Assembly (NCBI GenBank): GCA_910589415.1
Contig: OU342630.1
Span: forward strand, 13,425,867-13,489,866
Direction: 5' to 3'
DNA length: 64,000 nt
Source: Malachius bipustulatus
Taxonomy: Eukaryota; Arthropoda; Insecta; Coleoptera; Melyridae
Shown here: positions 1 through 10,799 of the stretch, piece by piece
How the letters are laid out: each line of letters opens with the position of its first letter
How positions within the stretch are numbered: the first letter of the stretch is position 1
Program-made: the position numbers and the translations under genes
Notes under the pieces: model-generated
Told to the model about the DNA's origin: nothing
The model's input: only the letters and a program-made list of their open reading frames with translations
Database searches by the model: none

Positions 1-1316
1 ACTGCATTCGACCTCAAATCCATCACCACCCGCTCAACTTCGTCCGAAGAAACCAATCTGAAACAAAAACTAACACCCGTCTTGAATTTCTGCTTACTAT
101 AATAATCTGTGCTATCCTGACATGAATCCTCAGGGCTGTAGACCGACAAAAAGTAGTCATTGAATCGGTCTGGATCCATGAGACCATCAGGAATAAGATT
201 ACCAGACTCCGCCTTTGTTATATTTAAGGACTTTAAAGATTTCCAAAGTTTCCCAGAATTTCTCTGGCTCAACTGATAAGCAAAATAAGCAGACTTTTCT
301 CGTCTGACAGCGCCAGTGACTGTATTTCGAAGGTCCTTATAATAGATATAATCAGCAATATCTTTCGTAGCCTTATACCTTGACAAAGCCCTATCTCTTA
401 GCTTCATCATGTCTCGAATTGTGGGGGTCAGCCAAGGAGCAATTCGCTTGGTAATTCTAGACTGAATGAAGGGTGCATGTCTGTCAAATATCGACAAGAT
501 ATAACAGTTAAATAAGTCAAGTTTTAAGTCGATGTCGTCTTCATACACGATATTGTGAAACGGCACACTCTGCAAATCCTCATGAAAACTTGTTGGGGAG
601 AAATACCTAAAATCTCTATATGTTACAACTAATGGTGTCCTTGTCACAGTTTCCAAATTTATGGTACTGAAGACTCCTCGATGATCAGACATTGAATGAT
701 CTATAGTTCCTGAGTCAATAACCATGTCAGATTTATTTGTAAAAATTACGTCCAACAAGGTCTGAGATGTCCTTGTTATACGCGTAGGCTCATCAATTAA
801 CTGTACAAAATCATACGAGTCAAATGCACCAGCCACCGAATTTGTACGCATTTGATCTTCATTTACATCACCAGTGACAATTATGTGCTCATACTGAGGT
901 ACAGCAAAGGACAGAACGTTATCTAAGTAGGTGACAAAATTTGTTAAATTGCAAGCTGCCGTACGATAAATAATCCCCAACAAAATAACTCTCCTATCTA
1001 CACCCAAGGACAGCCACATGTGCTCCACACCCCCAACAGATGTGAAGCTGCCGAATACAATCCTTGAATCCACAGAATCCCTAACATACAATCCCACACC
1101 CCCACCAACACGGCCAACCCGATCACTTCTGACCATTTTAAATCCTGGAATACAGACACTATCATCATCGATATTTTCGTTCAGCCACGTTTCAGTTATG
1201 CAAACTATATCAATCTGATTTTCAATAATTACATCTACTAGCTGATCGAGCTTTGGAAAAAGAGAGCATACATTAAAGTGAGCCAACTTAAGTAGTTTCC
1301 TTCCTTTACTTAGCAT
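1..1316 (-). CDS. LINE ORF2, 5' part (endonuclease domain), open to window edge
   Basis: Starting at the ATG at 1316..1314 on the - strand, I read 438 codons to base 1 without a stop. The N-terminal domain is an apurinic-type endonuclease (EEP fold) of a jockey-like non-LTR retrotransposon. Landmarks in order are an N-terminal HFNVCSL strand, the ITETWL motif with its catalytic Glu, a GGGVGLYV loop, GIIYR, TGDVNED (the usual GDFN site), and MSDHRGV near the end of the domain. A linker rich in Lys and Arg (APWLTPTIRDMMKLRD) leads towards the reverse transcriptase, which lies outside the window. The start overlaps the end of ORF1 by 11 nt in another frame (the string TATGCTAAGTAA is shared), a common LINE arrangement that supports this start. 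The lack of any stop or shift suggests a fairly young copy. Confidence 0.85.
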   Translation of the reverse strand, partial: MLSKGRKLLKLAHFNVCSLFPKLDQLVDVIIENQIDIVCITETWLNENIDDDSVCIPGFKMVRSDRVGRVGGGVGLYVRDSVDSRIVFGSFTSVGGVEHMWLSLGVDRRVILLGIIYRTAACNLTNFVTYLDNVLSFAVPQYEHIIVTGDVNEDQMRTNSVAGAFDSYDFVQLIDEPTRITRTSQTLLDVIFTNKSDMVIDSGTIDHSMSDHRGVFSTINLETVTRTPLVVTYRDFRYFSPTSFHEDLQSVPFHNIVYEDDIDLKLDLFNCYILSIFDRHAPFIQSRITKRIAPWLTPTIRDMMKLRDRALSRYKATKDIADYIYYKDLRNTVTGAVRREKSAYFAYQLSQRNSGKLWKSLKSLNITKAESGNLIPDGLMDPDRFNDYFLSVYSPEDSCQDSTDYYSKQKFKTGVSFCFRLVSSDEVERVVMDLRSNA

Positions 1317-2163
1317 AGTGAATCCTAGATTTCAACATATCTATCTGATTCAAGTAAAAAGAACATTTCGGACTATGGTTAGTAGTGTAGTTGGTTTTAT
1401 ATTTAGTGTTGGAAAATAAACAGTTTGCACAAGTAAAATTCTGGGTCTGACATACTTTTCTCTCGTGAGGCTCTGTACAATTCGGACAGGTTATGGTATT
1501 CCTACAGTCCTTCTTATAGTGGCCAAATTTACAACAATTATAACATCTAACAAGACTAAAATGTTCCTTTACGTAACATTTTGACCACCCAAAATAAAGA
1601 AATCCCCTCCTACTTATATCCCTAAAAACAACAGAAGATGTTTCTAGCACAACATTTACATTGTCTTTAAATTTCATTTTCGTTATAACCTTAATATCAT
1701 CGGCAGTACAATTTAAATTATTTGCAATTATTAAATTAGTCACAAACTCTGGGTTTAAATTAGTCAAAATCATACGATTGACAGTTGTGACGGCACGCAA
1801 AGATCCATCGAACAAATTATACCCACCTAGATGATTCGACAACATTTTCAGATGTAGGTACAACTACCTATAAATTTTCCGAATCGGGAATTTTCCGAAA
1901 TGTTAGATGTTTTCAAAACAATCAATAGGTAATTTATGAGTGTATGAAAACCAAAATTTTCCATCACTCACTTTATAGTTACGATGGAATTGTTTCTGGC
2001 GATGTTTCCACAGAACCCTTCTCATTTCCTCACGAAACTTAGATGAGCAATTATAAAGCCGTTTTCTAGTGTAAAATCTGTCAAGGTTGTTCGCAGATGT
2101 CTCGGTAATATTTAGTCTGACCCCGAATTTTTGTAATTCCAAAATTGTACCGTTAGCATCCAT
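1306..2163 (-). pseudogene. LINE ORF1 (gag-like, zinc knuckles) with two in-frame stops
   Basis: A single reading frame runs from the ATG at 2163 to the TAA at 1306, but is broken by TAA at 1903-1905 and TAG at 1864-1866. The C-terminal part carries CCHC-type zinc knuckles: CYNCCKFGHYKKDC, then CPNCTEPHERKVC, then a third Cys-rich stretch starting CANC. This is the usual nucleic-acid-binding end of jockey-type ORF1 proteins. The N-terminal 86 codons have no motif I can name. ORF2 starts inside the last codons. Both stops fall in a 42-nt stretch while the rest of the frame is clean, so the copy may be inactive for ORF1 alone, or the N-terminal piece may be a separate product. Confidence 0.7.
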
Positions 2164-2740
2164 CGAATATTAAGAATTTAATAATGTTACCTTTGAATTC
2201 CTAATAACAAGAGTTTTCCACACCCTGTAACAAAGTACATACCTATTGCCTATTAATATCTATAATGAATGTATTAAGACCAGGTGTGAATAATCAAACA
2301 TGCAACGCCAGAGGTGCAGATGTTTTTGCCACCTACGTCAAAGCTTTAAAAGCACCGACACTCATGTTTTTAACGTAAATGTATCTAATTTATTAAAGAG
2401 TTTGAAATGTGTTTCTATAAAAGGGTTTACTGCTACCCTTTGCGGTTATGCAACTTCTACTGATTGAAGTCAATCACGCACTTTCTGAATACATCATAAA
2501 TCTAAAAGTATAAGGTTCAACTGAATATTAAGCCTATCTTATCTATCTTTTATCATTAGTCTGCAATAATATCTTTGTGAGAAAATCTTATTCTGTTCTT
2601 TTGTTCACTATGGAGATTAACGATCGTGGGATAGTTGTTGTTATACGATTGCAACTACTTATCGTCTAATATTAAGCACTTCTTTTATCTTTGCTTTCTA
2701 TAACTTTCTGAAAAGTCATATCACTTTTGATGATATCGTA
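2164..2740. other. No gene seen; probable 5' region of the LINE
   Basis: AT-rich sequence upstream of the LINE ORF1. No open frame, promoter motif or repeat boundary could be identified. Part of it may be the LINE 5' untranslated region, but its 5' end is not visible. Confidence 0.4.
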
Positions 2741-2925
2741 TTAGTGTATTTTTGATGAAAAAATACACTATTGAGGACGACATCACTTTACGAAAATCAC
2801 CCAAACTCGTCACCAATTCCATTCCACCATTCCACCAATCCTGGCCTCCAGATCACAAAAAAGTGGTTTTCCAAAATTCACCTGTCTACGATATATACCA
2901 GGTGATTTTTTTTTTTAAACTTGTC
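2741..2925. repeat. Interspersed repeat, related to 17095-17215
   Basis: Shares with 17095..17215 the run from TTGAGGACGACATCACTTTA through ACGAAAATCA, a CCCAGATCAC-like stretch, a CAAAATTCACCTG block and GATATA. The two copies are diverged by scattered substitutions and small gaps. The short frame inside shows no coding character. The family cannot be named from sequence alone. Confidence 0.6.
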
Positions 2926-3203
2926 ACCTCCCGAATTTATAGAAGTGTGACCTGAAGATAAAAGACCCGAAACAGGTCAATTTTTACAAAATTAGTAAAA
3001 AATTAAATCATTGAGAAAATTTAAATTCACCGCCTAGTACTATTATTGTTTTTAAGACAAAAATTCAGCGGAAGATCTACTGGCGTTTGATCTCAAGGCG
3101 AGAAGCGCCAAAAAATCTTATAAGGTGGGTGGATGTAATGTTTCAAGCGAGGAGCTGCTTGTTCCATCATTGTGTCCTGCCGGAGTTCTAGTCAGGCCCT
3201 TCC
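2926..3203. other. No gene seen
   Basis: AT-rich, then moderately GC sequence leading into the LINE fragment at 3204. No supported feature. Confidence 0.3.
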
Positions 3204-3377
3204 GTGTCTCACCGAGGAAGCTATAAAAAAGGAGGGGTTGTCTCTCAGTCTTCTGGAAGACATAAAGTGACTACTTTTGGTGGATCGGGAGAATCGACAT
3301 TGAGCGTATACTACCAGAATACCAGAAGTATGAGAAGAAAGTCTCAGGAATGTTTTGCCTCTGCATCTGTGTGTGAT
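3204..3377 (+). pseudogene. Jockey-like LINE fragment, start of ORF2
   Basis: The + strand frame contains ESTLSVYYQNTRSMRRKSQ, which resembles the first beta strand and loop (YYQN.R..R.K) that opens the endonuclease domain of many jockey-type LINE ORF2 proteins. The match continues as FASASVCDY and is then cut off at 3378, where the TACAGGGTGGGCC repeat begins. Only the first 30 or so residues of the domain remain. Assignment rests on one motif. Confidence 0.5.
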
Positions 3378-4062
3378 TACAGGGTGGGCCATCGAAAAGG
3401 TAACAAGCCTAATAATTTGGAAAGTGAAGATGTATTCGGAAAACGCCGAAACAGGTCGATTTTGTTATCGAGGGGGACATATTTTCGTGACAAATTTAAC
3501 TACTCAAGTTCACCCCCTTGGCAGGGGTAGCTACCCCTTTGCTTATCATCATAGGGAACAGGTATCAAGTATACATTATTTGAAAGCTACTTGAATTCTC
3601 TTTACAACGATATCCAACATTTTGGCATTCGCTCACATACAGGGTGGCCCAACGATAACGTAACTCGCCCTAATAACTTGGAAACTGAAGATGTACGCGA
3701 AAAACGCCGAAACAGGTCGATTTTGTTATCAAAGTAGGCATATTTTCGTGAAAAATTTAGCCACTCAAGTTTACTCCATTGGCAGGGGTAGCTACCCCTT
3801 TGCTTATCATCATAGGAACAGCTATCGAGTGATACATCATTTGAAAAGCTACTTGAATTCTCTTTACAACGATATCCAACATTTTGGGTTTCGCTTACAT
3901 ACAGGGCGGCCTACATACAAGTGATTAGGGCGAGTTACGTTTTCGTTGGGCCACCCTGTATGTGAGCGAAACCCAAAATGTTGGATATCGTTGTAAAGAG
4001 AATTCAAGTATCTTTCAAATGATGTATCACTCGATAGCTGTTCCCTATGATGATAAGCAATG
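3378..4062. repeat. Two tandem 260 bp units plus an inverted partial copy
   Basis: Unit A (3378..3637) and unit B (3638..3899) both start with TACAGGGTGG and contain AAAACGCCGAAACAGGTCGA, GGCAGGGGTAGCTACCCCTT and a CAACGATATCCAACATTTT end. From 3901 a short spacer precedes the reverse complement of a unit start (3960 reading down to about 3920). From 3961 to about 4062 the reverse complement of a unit end follows. The array interrupts a LINE at 3378. No coding sequence is present. A diverged partial unit lies at 5745..5985. Confidence 0.8.
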
Positions 4063-5667
4063 AGAAAAATCTAGACACACCATCCTGTTGAGATTGATTT
4101 GAAGTATTCCAATCACTAGCATCCGTCTGAGGTTATCTGGCTGTTAATGTAGATTTTGTTTACAAGAGTTTCAAATTCTGCAACCAGTCTATTGTTTCCG
4201 TGGAAATTTCATGAATTGCTTTAAACTCTCCAGAATTTGGTTAAAGGACATTCATTGACAATATTATGATTGGTATAACAAAATATTCAGGAAGTGCGCA
4301 AACACATGAAGAACTTGGTACTAAATTCCATTTATGCAACATTAAATTACATCTACCGTGTCCTGTTCTTAAGCTAGCTGTACCCAGGCTTTCCTTGTCA
4401 TTTAAAAACCGTTGACTAAAGACGAAGGGTCTTCGGTTAAATTATTGTTGAATAAAGAAACACTTTTATTTCGCCAATCATTTCTCCATTCATCTTCAAG
4501 AATGGATATAGATAATTTCAGGTAAATCGGCATATTTTGACCTCAGTATTCTGTGGTAGCTCCATGTCCATGGAATATTGGGACACCTGTGTATGTTGAT
4601 ATATTTCTCCAAAATCGAGATTCTCGATTCTAAAAGCGCTCCTGTAGCGTCATATTTCAAAATTAGTGAACGAAATTATGCACTCTTGTAAAACTTAAAC
4701 TTTATAAGCACTTTAGATTCACGTAAAAAAAATCGCAAAACTCACGTTCCTTCTACGGGTGTCCCTTTAAATTTGAAAAAAAGAACAGTTCTTGTTACCG
4801 CATTTCAGGTCGCAAGTCGCACTTTTCAATCTAGGGGATTGAAATTTCTGTGTGAGTGAGATATCCATAAACAGAGGTCTGTTACTGAGCAAAATCGGCC
4901 GTGCCAATTTTGCCAAAAAAAAACTAAATTACCGGGGTTGAAAGAACATTTTTCTAACTTGAAGCTAGTGTAAGAAAAAATGTAATTTCTTAATTAATAA
5001 GCCAGTGGCATGGGTAGGAAAAGGATAGAAATGGTTAAAATTCTAAAACTATTTATGAGCTCATTTTTGAAAGAATTAAACTGAAATTTTCAGCGTTGAC
5101 AGCTACACTTTTCACCTTTAATCTTCAAAAATTTCAAGAAGCAAATAATAGAAATTGCGGAGATACTAGAAATTTTTTACATGATGTTTATTATTCTAGA
5201 ATTCAAATTTTTGATTTTCAAAAAGCCCGTAACTTTTTTAGAATTTCAAAATAGTATAAAAAAATGCATTTTTAAAATCAGTTAGCCAGTGGCGTGTGTA
5301 GGAAAAGGGGCAAAATTGGTAAATTTTTACCTTTTTTTTTGCTTTGTTAAATTTGAAAATCCATTCTAATGCACGTTTTCAAACGAAATGAAATGCAATT
5401 TTCACAGTAAACCAATACCTATGCTAATACGACCTGACCTGACTATGGAAAATTACTGAAAGCCAATTTAAGCGATGGAAATATTCATAATTATTGAGTC
5501 GTATAAAAATACACTATCTATGCAATTGATACGCCAAGAAAGTTTTTTTTTAATTTAAAAATTGCAGATATAAGTATCTTTATTATTGGCAATCAACAAC
5601 GATATTAAATTTTTTTTAGTCCGAAGATCTGTAAAGTATAGTATGTAGTAAAAAATAAACAATATGT
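4063..5667. other. No gene; AT-rich with a dispersed direct repeat
   Basis: No open frame of coding character. A motif containing CCAGTGGC then GTAGGAAAAGG occurs twice about 285 bases apart (near 5003 and 5288), with similar AT-rich surroundings, so it is a diverged dispersed repeat. The remainder is anonymous AT-rich DNA. Confidence 0.4.
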
Positions 5668-5732
5668 GGCTGGCGTGGCCCAGTGGTTAACTCCGCTGGC
5701 CCACGGAGCCATAGATCGCGGGTTCGATTGAA
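5668..5732 (+). repeat. tRNA-derived SINE head (A and B box)
   Basis: The stretch has a good RNA polymerase III A box, TGGCCCAGTGG at 5676..5686, and a B box, GGTTCGATT at 5721..5729, at tRNA-like spacing. It cannot be folded into a complete tRNA: the 3' acceptor strand is missing and the sequence runs into repeat material at once. A tRNA-derived SINE or a tRNA pseudogene head is the best reading. Confidence 0.6.
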
Positions 5733-5744
5733 GATGAATTCTTA

Positions 5745-5985
5745 GAAATTGAAGATTTACGCGAAAAACGCCGAAACAGGTCAATTTTGTTATTGAGGGG
5801 TGCGTCTTTAGGTAACAAATTTAACCATCCAAATCATATACTCTTGGCAGGGGTGGCTACTCCTTCGCTTATCACCACAGGGAACAGATATCGAGTGATA
5901 CGATACGTCATTTAAAAGCTACTTGTTAAATTCTCTTTTCAACGATATATCAATTTTTGGGCTTTGCAAAATATTAAATACAGGG
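5745..5985 (+). repeat. Diverged copy of the 260 bp repeat unit
   Basis: Contains AAAACGCCGAAACAGGTCAA, the GGCAGGGGTGGCTACTCCTT block, the GAACAGATATCGAGTGATAC block and a TACAGGG at its end. These are the same landmarks as the array at 3378..4062, with more substitutions. It follows directly on the SINE head. Confidence 0.7.
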
Positions 5986-6135
5986 AGAATCGATAAAACA
6001 AGTTTTCTTGACACTTCTTTTGCTTTTTATTCTTCGGAAATGTCTGGTCCCTATAATTATGAACAATGTAGTTTTGAAACTTAATTTCAATCCAGTATAC
6101 TTTTGAGTAACTTTTGATATTTCGTTAACCTATAA

Positions 6136-6885
6136 GTCGCATATTGACAAATTGCTCAAAACACTTAAAACAAGAAACAACATTTTACATAAACTTGCCG
6201 GTTCGGATTGGGGAGCTCATGCAGACACATTAAAAGTTGCAAGCATCTCACTGTGTATTCTACGGCCGAATATTGTTGCCCAATCTGGATGAATAGCGCT
6301 CATGTCCATAAAATTGATTCTGAATTGAACACCACCACGCGAGTTATTACTGGTTGTATAAGTCAACTCCAACACCTTGGCTGCCGGTAATTTCAAATAT
6401 TATACCACCAAGAATTAGAAGACAAATAGCTGCTAAGCGAGAATTCGACAAATGCACACCCGAATTTCAACTCTGCATGGCAAGATCTTCAGAATCCTCC
6501 TGCGACAAAACTGAAATCTCGAAATCCATTTTGGCAACAAAATCATCAGATCTTTTCCCCACTGGATTCTTGGTGGTCTGAATGGGTTCAGAATGTTTCA
6601 AAATCATTTTATCCAAGATCAACAAAGGAAATTCCCGGATTCGACCTACCAAGAAAGCTCTGGAGTAAACTGAATCGTTTAAGAACTGGCTATGGACGCT
6701 GTAACTCAATGTTATTCAAATGGATGGCAGTTCCAAGTCCAAATTGTCTCACTTGAGGCGAAGTTGAGGAAACAATTACACTCCATATTGTAGAAGAGTG
6801 TCCAGAAACTAAATTTATTGACGGTTTCAATGACATCCACCGCCTTACTTCACATGCAATACAAAAACAGGTTACATAGTAAGTC
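6136..6885 (+). pseudogene. LINE pol C-terminal fragment, frameshifted
   Basis: Pieces in different + frames join in order: KTLKTRNNILHKLAGSDWG, YSTAEYCCPIWMNSAHVHK, LNTTTRVITGC, then WLPVISNIIPPRIRRQ, then LNRLRTGYGRCNSMLFKW and a GEVEETITLHIVEECPETKF stretch. This order is typical of the thumb and post-RT part of LINE pol proteins, ending in a zinc-finger-like region. At least four frame changes or stops break it. No reverse transcriptase core remains upstream. Confidence 0.75.
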
Positions 6886-7149
6886 TAAAACCAATATAAA
6901 CAGAATGGTGTGCCTAGGTTTTTTTATGGGTTTTTTTCTCTAGACAAAAACAACCTCAGGGCTCCATTCACACCCTGAAGACGGAGAGTGGCAAATATAC
7001 AGAAAAAGGAGAAGACAAAATGACTCAAGAACAAAATACTCAGAGTCCATTTTCCAGGATTTCGAGTTACCGATCTATCTCCACAAGGCTGCCTAAATGA
7101 AGAACTGGGACCCTCACAGAGGATGAACAGGGAGAGTGGAGTTGACAGG

Positions 7150-8990
7150 TTGTGAAATCTATGATAGTCGAGAACAAAATGAAATGGGCGATCAATTCCT
7201 TTGAACCCGACATATCGCCGGGTATAGGTGGCATTTACCCAATAATGTTGCAGAAAGGACCACATCTTCTGATCCAGAGGCTATGTTTGATCCTCAGGGG
7301 CAGTCTTGCACTGGGACACATACCTAAAGCCTGGACCCTAATTAGAGTAATTTATATACCTAAACCTGGGAAAATAGGACAGGAAGGAGCAAAATCTCTA
7401 AGACCAATAAGTCTAATGTTCTTTCAACGACACAATAAGGCTATGAATTCAAAGAGCCCTAAATATCGTAACCAAATAGACAGATGAAGAGGGACTGAAT
7501 ATAAGTCTCTCCAAATCAACAATTATAACGTTCACTAACCGAAAGAAATTGGAAGACGTAGGACCACTAAAACTTCGAGATATGAACGTACAAAAAATGT
7601 CGGGAGAGGTGAAATATCTTGGGATAATCTTGGACTCAAAACTCACCTGGAACCCACAGATAAATAGAATTAAGAAAAGAGCGGAGACCGCATTCATGAT
7701 GGTCAGACGAACTTATGGGAAACCATGAGGATTAAAACCACATATGGTGTATTGGGCGTTCACCAGAGTTGCATCTTTGGTATGGTGGACAAAGATGCAA
7801 CAAAGTACAGCGATAAGCAAGCTTAGCAAGGTGTAAAGACTAGCATGCCTTTGATCCTTTGAATAACGGGAGCAATGAAAACAACTCTAACTGCAGCAAT
7901 GGAAGTCCTTTTAGACCTCCCTCCACTTCATTTAATGATAATGGGAGAGGCAAGAATGGCACGCCTAAGGCTACAAGGAGAACCAAGCGGCAAATATGCG
8001 GAGGTTGGACATAATAGAATAAAAAGCCATGTGTTAGTGGACCTGCTAGATGCAAACACAGACCACATGACTCCAAAATTCAAATTCCAAAACAACTTTG
8101 AGGTAAGGATCATGGGCCAACAGACGGCAACAGTCTGATCGGAACAACCTGGTATACAGACCGGTCAAAGACCGACCAAGGGACTGGAGCCGGCATATAC
8201 AATGAGCTGGACAACAGTCAATACAGCATATCTCTTGGGCATTGGACAACTGTATTTCAATCAGAAATATATGTATGCCATATTACACTGCGTAAGAGGG
8301 AAAAACAATAGAGCCTATAGGAATTGGCGGATCAACATATTGACAGTCAGGCGGTTCTGAGGGTTATAGAAAGCCCCAAGATAACGTCCAGACTACTATG
8401 AGAATGCCGTGAAAACCTCGAAAGCCTGGCTGGCAGTACGCAACAAAAAATAACCTTGATGTGAGTGTCAGGACACAGTGGATCCTTGGCCTAAATATAT
8501 TGGCCCAGCCCCAGTCCTGGGAGTACCAAAAAGTACCGCACGGGGCCAAGTTAATATACGGGTTAGGAAAAAACATAAAAAATATTGGGATCAAAGGACC
8601 AAACATCAACATGGGAAAGCCTTCATCAAGGGACTCATAAAGAAGACAACTGAAGAACCACTATCACTTAGTATGAATCAGTTACGTATCACAGTGGGGT
8701 TACTGAAGGGACATATTGCCCTAAAAGAACAATAATTAAATAAAATGGGACTGTTCAATGGAGACCTAAGCTGCCGAGAATTCAGCAAGGCCCAAAAGAC
8801 AGCTAAACATGTCCTGTGCGAATTCGAAGCTCTGGACCGCAGAAGACAGGAAATATGCGAACAACAAAAATGAGTCCGGAAGAATGACACTCATCCAGTG
8901 ATGGGGCTGTAAAAACTAGTTCAGGGGACCAGACTGACAGAATGGGGGACATGAAGCAAACGGGACTTAGCGCAATAAGCCCATGAGGCT
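7150..8990 (+). pseudogene. RNase H-type LINE pol (RT to C-terminus), decayed
   Basis: A second, unrelated LINE relic on the + strand. The RT finger region is seen in 7152..7470 (WAINSFEPDISPGIGGIYP, then SLALGHIPKAWTLIRVIYIP and AKSLRPISL). The late RT and thumb follow near 7600..7720 (KYLGIILDSKLTWNPQI). The post-RT region reads LACLGITGAMKTTLTAAMEV. An RNase H domain follows near 8140..8470 (TDGSKTDQGTGAGI, AILHCVRE). The last part reads PVLGVPKST and NQLRITVGLLKGH, with a Cys/His-rich end near 8820. The RT catalytic centre appears deleted between about 7440 and 7500. An RNase H domain points to the I, LOA or R1 group. Many stops and shifts make it non-functional. Confidence 0.8.
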
Positions 8991-10799
8991 GAGGTGCTTT
9001 CGGCGATCTTGTATCAGACGGCCCACGAATGAAAAATAATCATCCTTGTGGAATGTTATCAAAAGCTCTTTCTATATGTATCCACAAAAGCAAAAATAGT
9101 TGTTTCTTTTACATCCAGTGTACTACGGATTTTTATTGGTAACTAATACAGGATGGTCTCTATAAATTTTCCCGCTTGATATGCATATTGGTTTGGGTGG
9201 AACGTGGCCCTATCCAGTACTTAAGTAGTTATCAGGTAAGTACTTTATATTTATTTATAACCCAGTCAGGTTAGTCACAAAAAAGGCTTTACTGTGCAAA
9301 AACTACCGACAGAAATTTTATTGCTCTAATCTTTTTAGGGTGAAATGGGGCACTCACTGGTTGAATTTGACGAGGAATCGTTTCTGCTCAATATCTCGGC
9401 CATTTTCAACTTTTCAACAAAAATAGTAGGGAATTAAGTTGTTACAAATTGGACTCTCTACAACTTTAGACTCCTTAATTTTTATCGTGCGATCAATGTT
9501 TTTTTAATTGAACGAGAAAAAAGTGCTAAAGTATAATTATCGAATTACATACCTACCTTCTACCTACATACCTATCTTGTTTATTATTATTAGCCTTAGA
9601 ACATAAATGTGAATGCATCCACCATCCACAAAAAAAATTGCTTGCTATACTAGTTGTGTTACGGTCAATTTATATAAGCACACCCTGTATATCTACTCAT
9701 ATATTATTATTGTTAAGTCTTTACATACACTTGATGACTAAACTAAAACAGACCGTGCTGATAGTTTTATACCTATATAACATGTGATTGCATATTTTAG
9801 CGATATCATCTGTTTCATAGTAGGTATTTTATGCACTACGTAACGTAATGGCCTATAATTCAACCCCATTGGCTATCCACCACTCTTAAGTACGACATTT
9901 CGAGAATACATTTAGTAATGATTTGTATGAACATCAGATTCTCTGTCTTTACAAATGAATATGGTGATGCATTACTTCCCTCGAGGGCAGCTTGAGACCT
10001 GTAAAGTTGTCCTAGTGCTGACCGGATATGTAACATGTATATCGTCACCCTATCGTGCATTAATAGTTGTAAGCGGAAATTATATCATTAGCAAAAATTT
10101 ACATGGATTCTAAGATATTCAGGGAATTTCTATTGTATACCTACCTACCTAGCTAAACTTTGTGGTCAGTAACTGCTCATGAATTTCATCTACAAAATAT
10201 CCTTTTAGGCTTATTGATATAAGATATTTATTTGTAGAAGGGTAAATATCTACTTAGGTATTACTCCTTAGCATGATAAGTACCTAACTTGTTTCGTTTT
10301 TTTTGCTATATAGTATGCCAAGAATAAGAATAAACAGCATGGGGATCTCGGACACCGTGCGGGAGATACAGGTCGGTTAAATCGGGAAAAAGTTGGGCAA
10401 TTTAGTGATCAATGATATTTTGGTAAGAGAACCAGAAAATTCCGCTTACTTCCGGATATATTCGAAAAAAAAAACGAAATCTTACGAGTTTGTTTTTATT
10501 TATTTTTTCTGAACTTATTTGGAAAGATATAAAAGAACAACGCGAGCTATCTCTCATATTGCTGCTTTCTTAGCTCCACACGATGACGTTTACAAAGTTT
10601 CAGTCCAGCGTTCATTTCAAAGAAATCACCACCAAACACCTTATGAAATATAGTATTTCCAATTATGAATTCAATAATTTATATCACAGTGTGATTTTTT
10701 AAATGGATGTTAAGACAGTTCAGTAACACCTCACGCCCTACTCGACCGGTCAAAAATATTTTGAGAAAAAAAATCATGAAATGGTTTCTTCGTAGGTAA
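8991..10799. other. No gene recognised
   Basis: Mostly AT-rich sequence with short frames that resemble nothing I know. A lone half end, ACACCCTGTATA, lies near 9684..9695, probably a scrap of a TACAGGGTG-type element. Confidence 0.35.
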
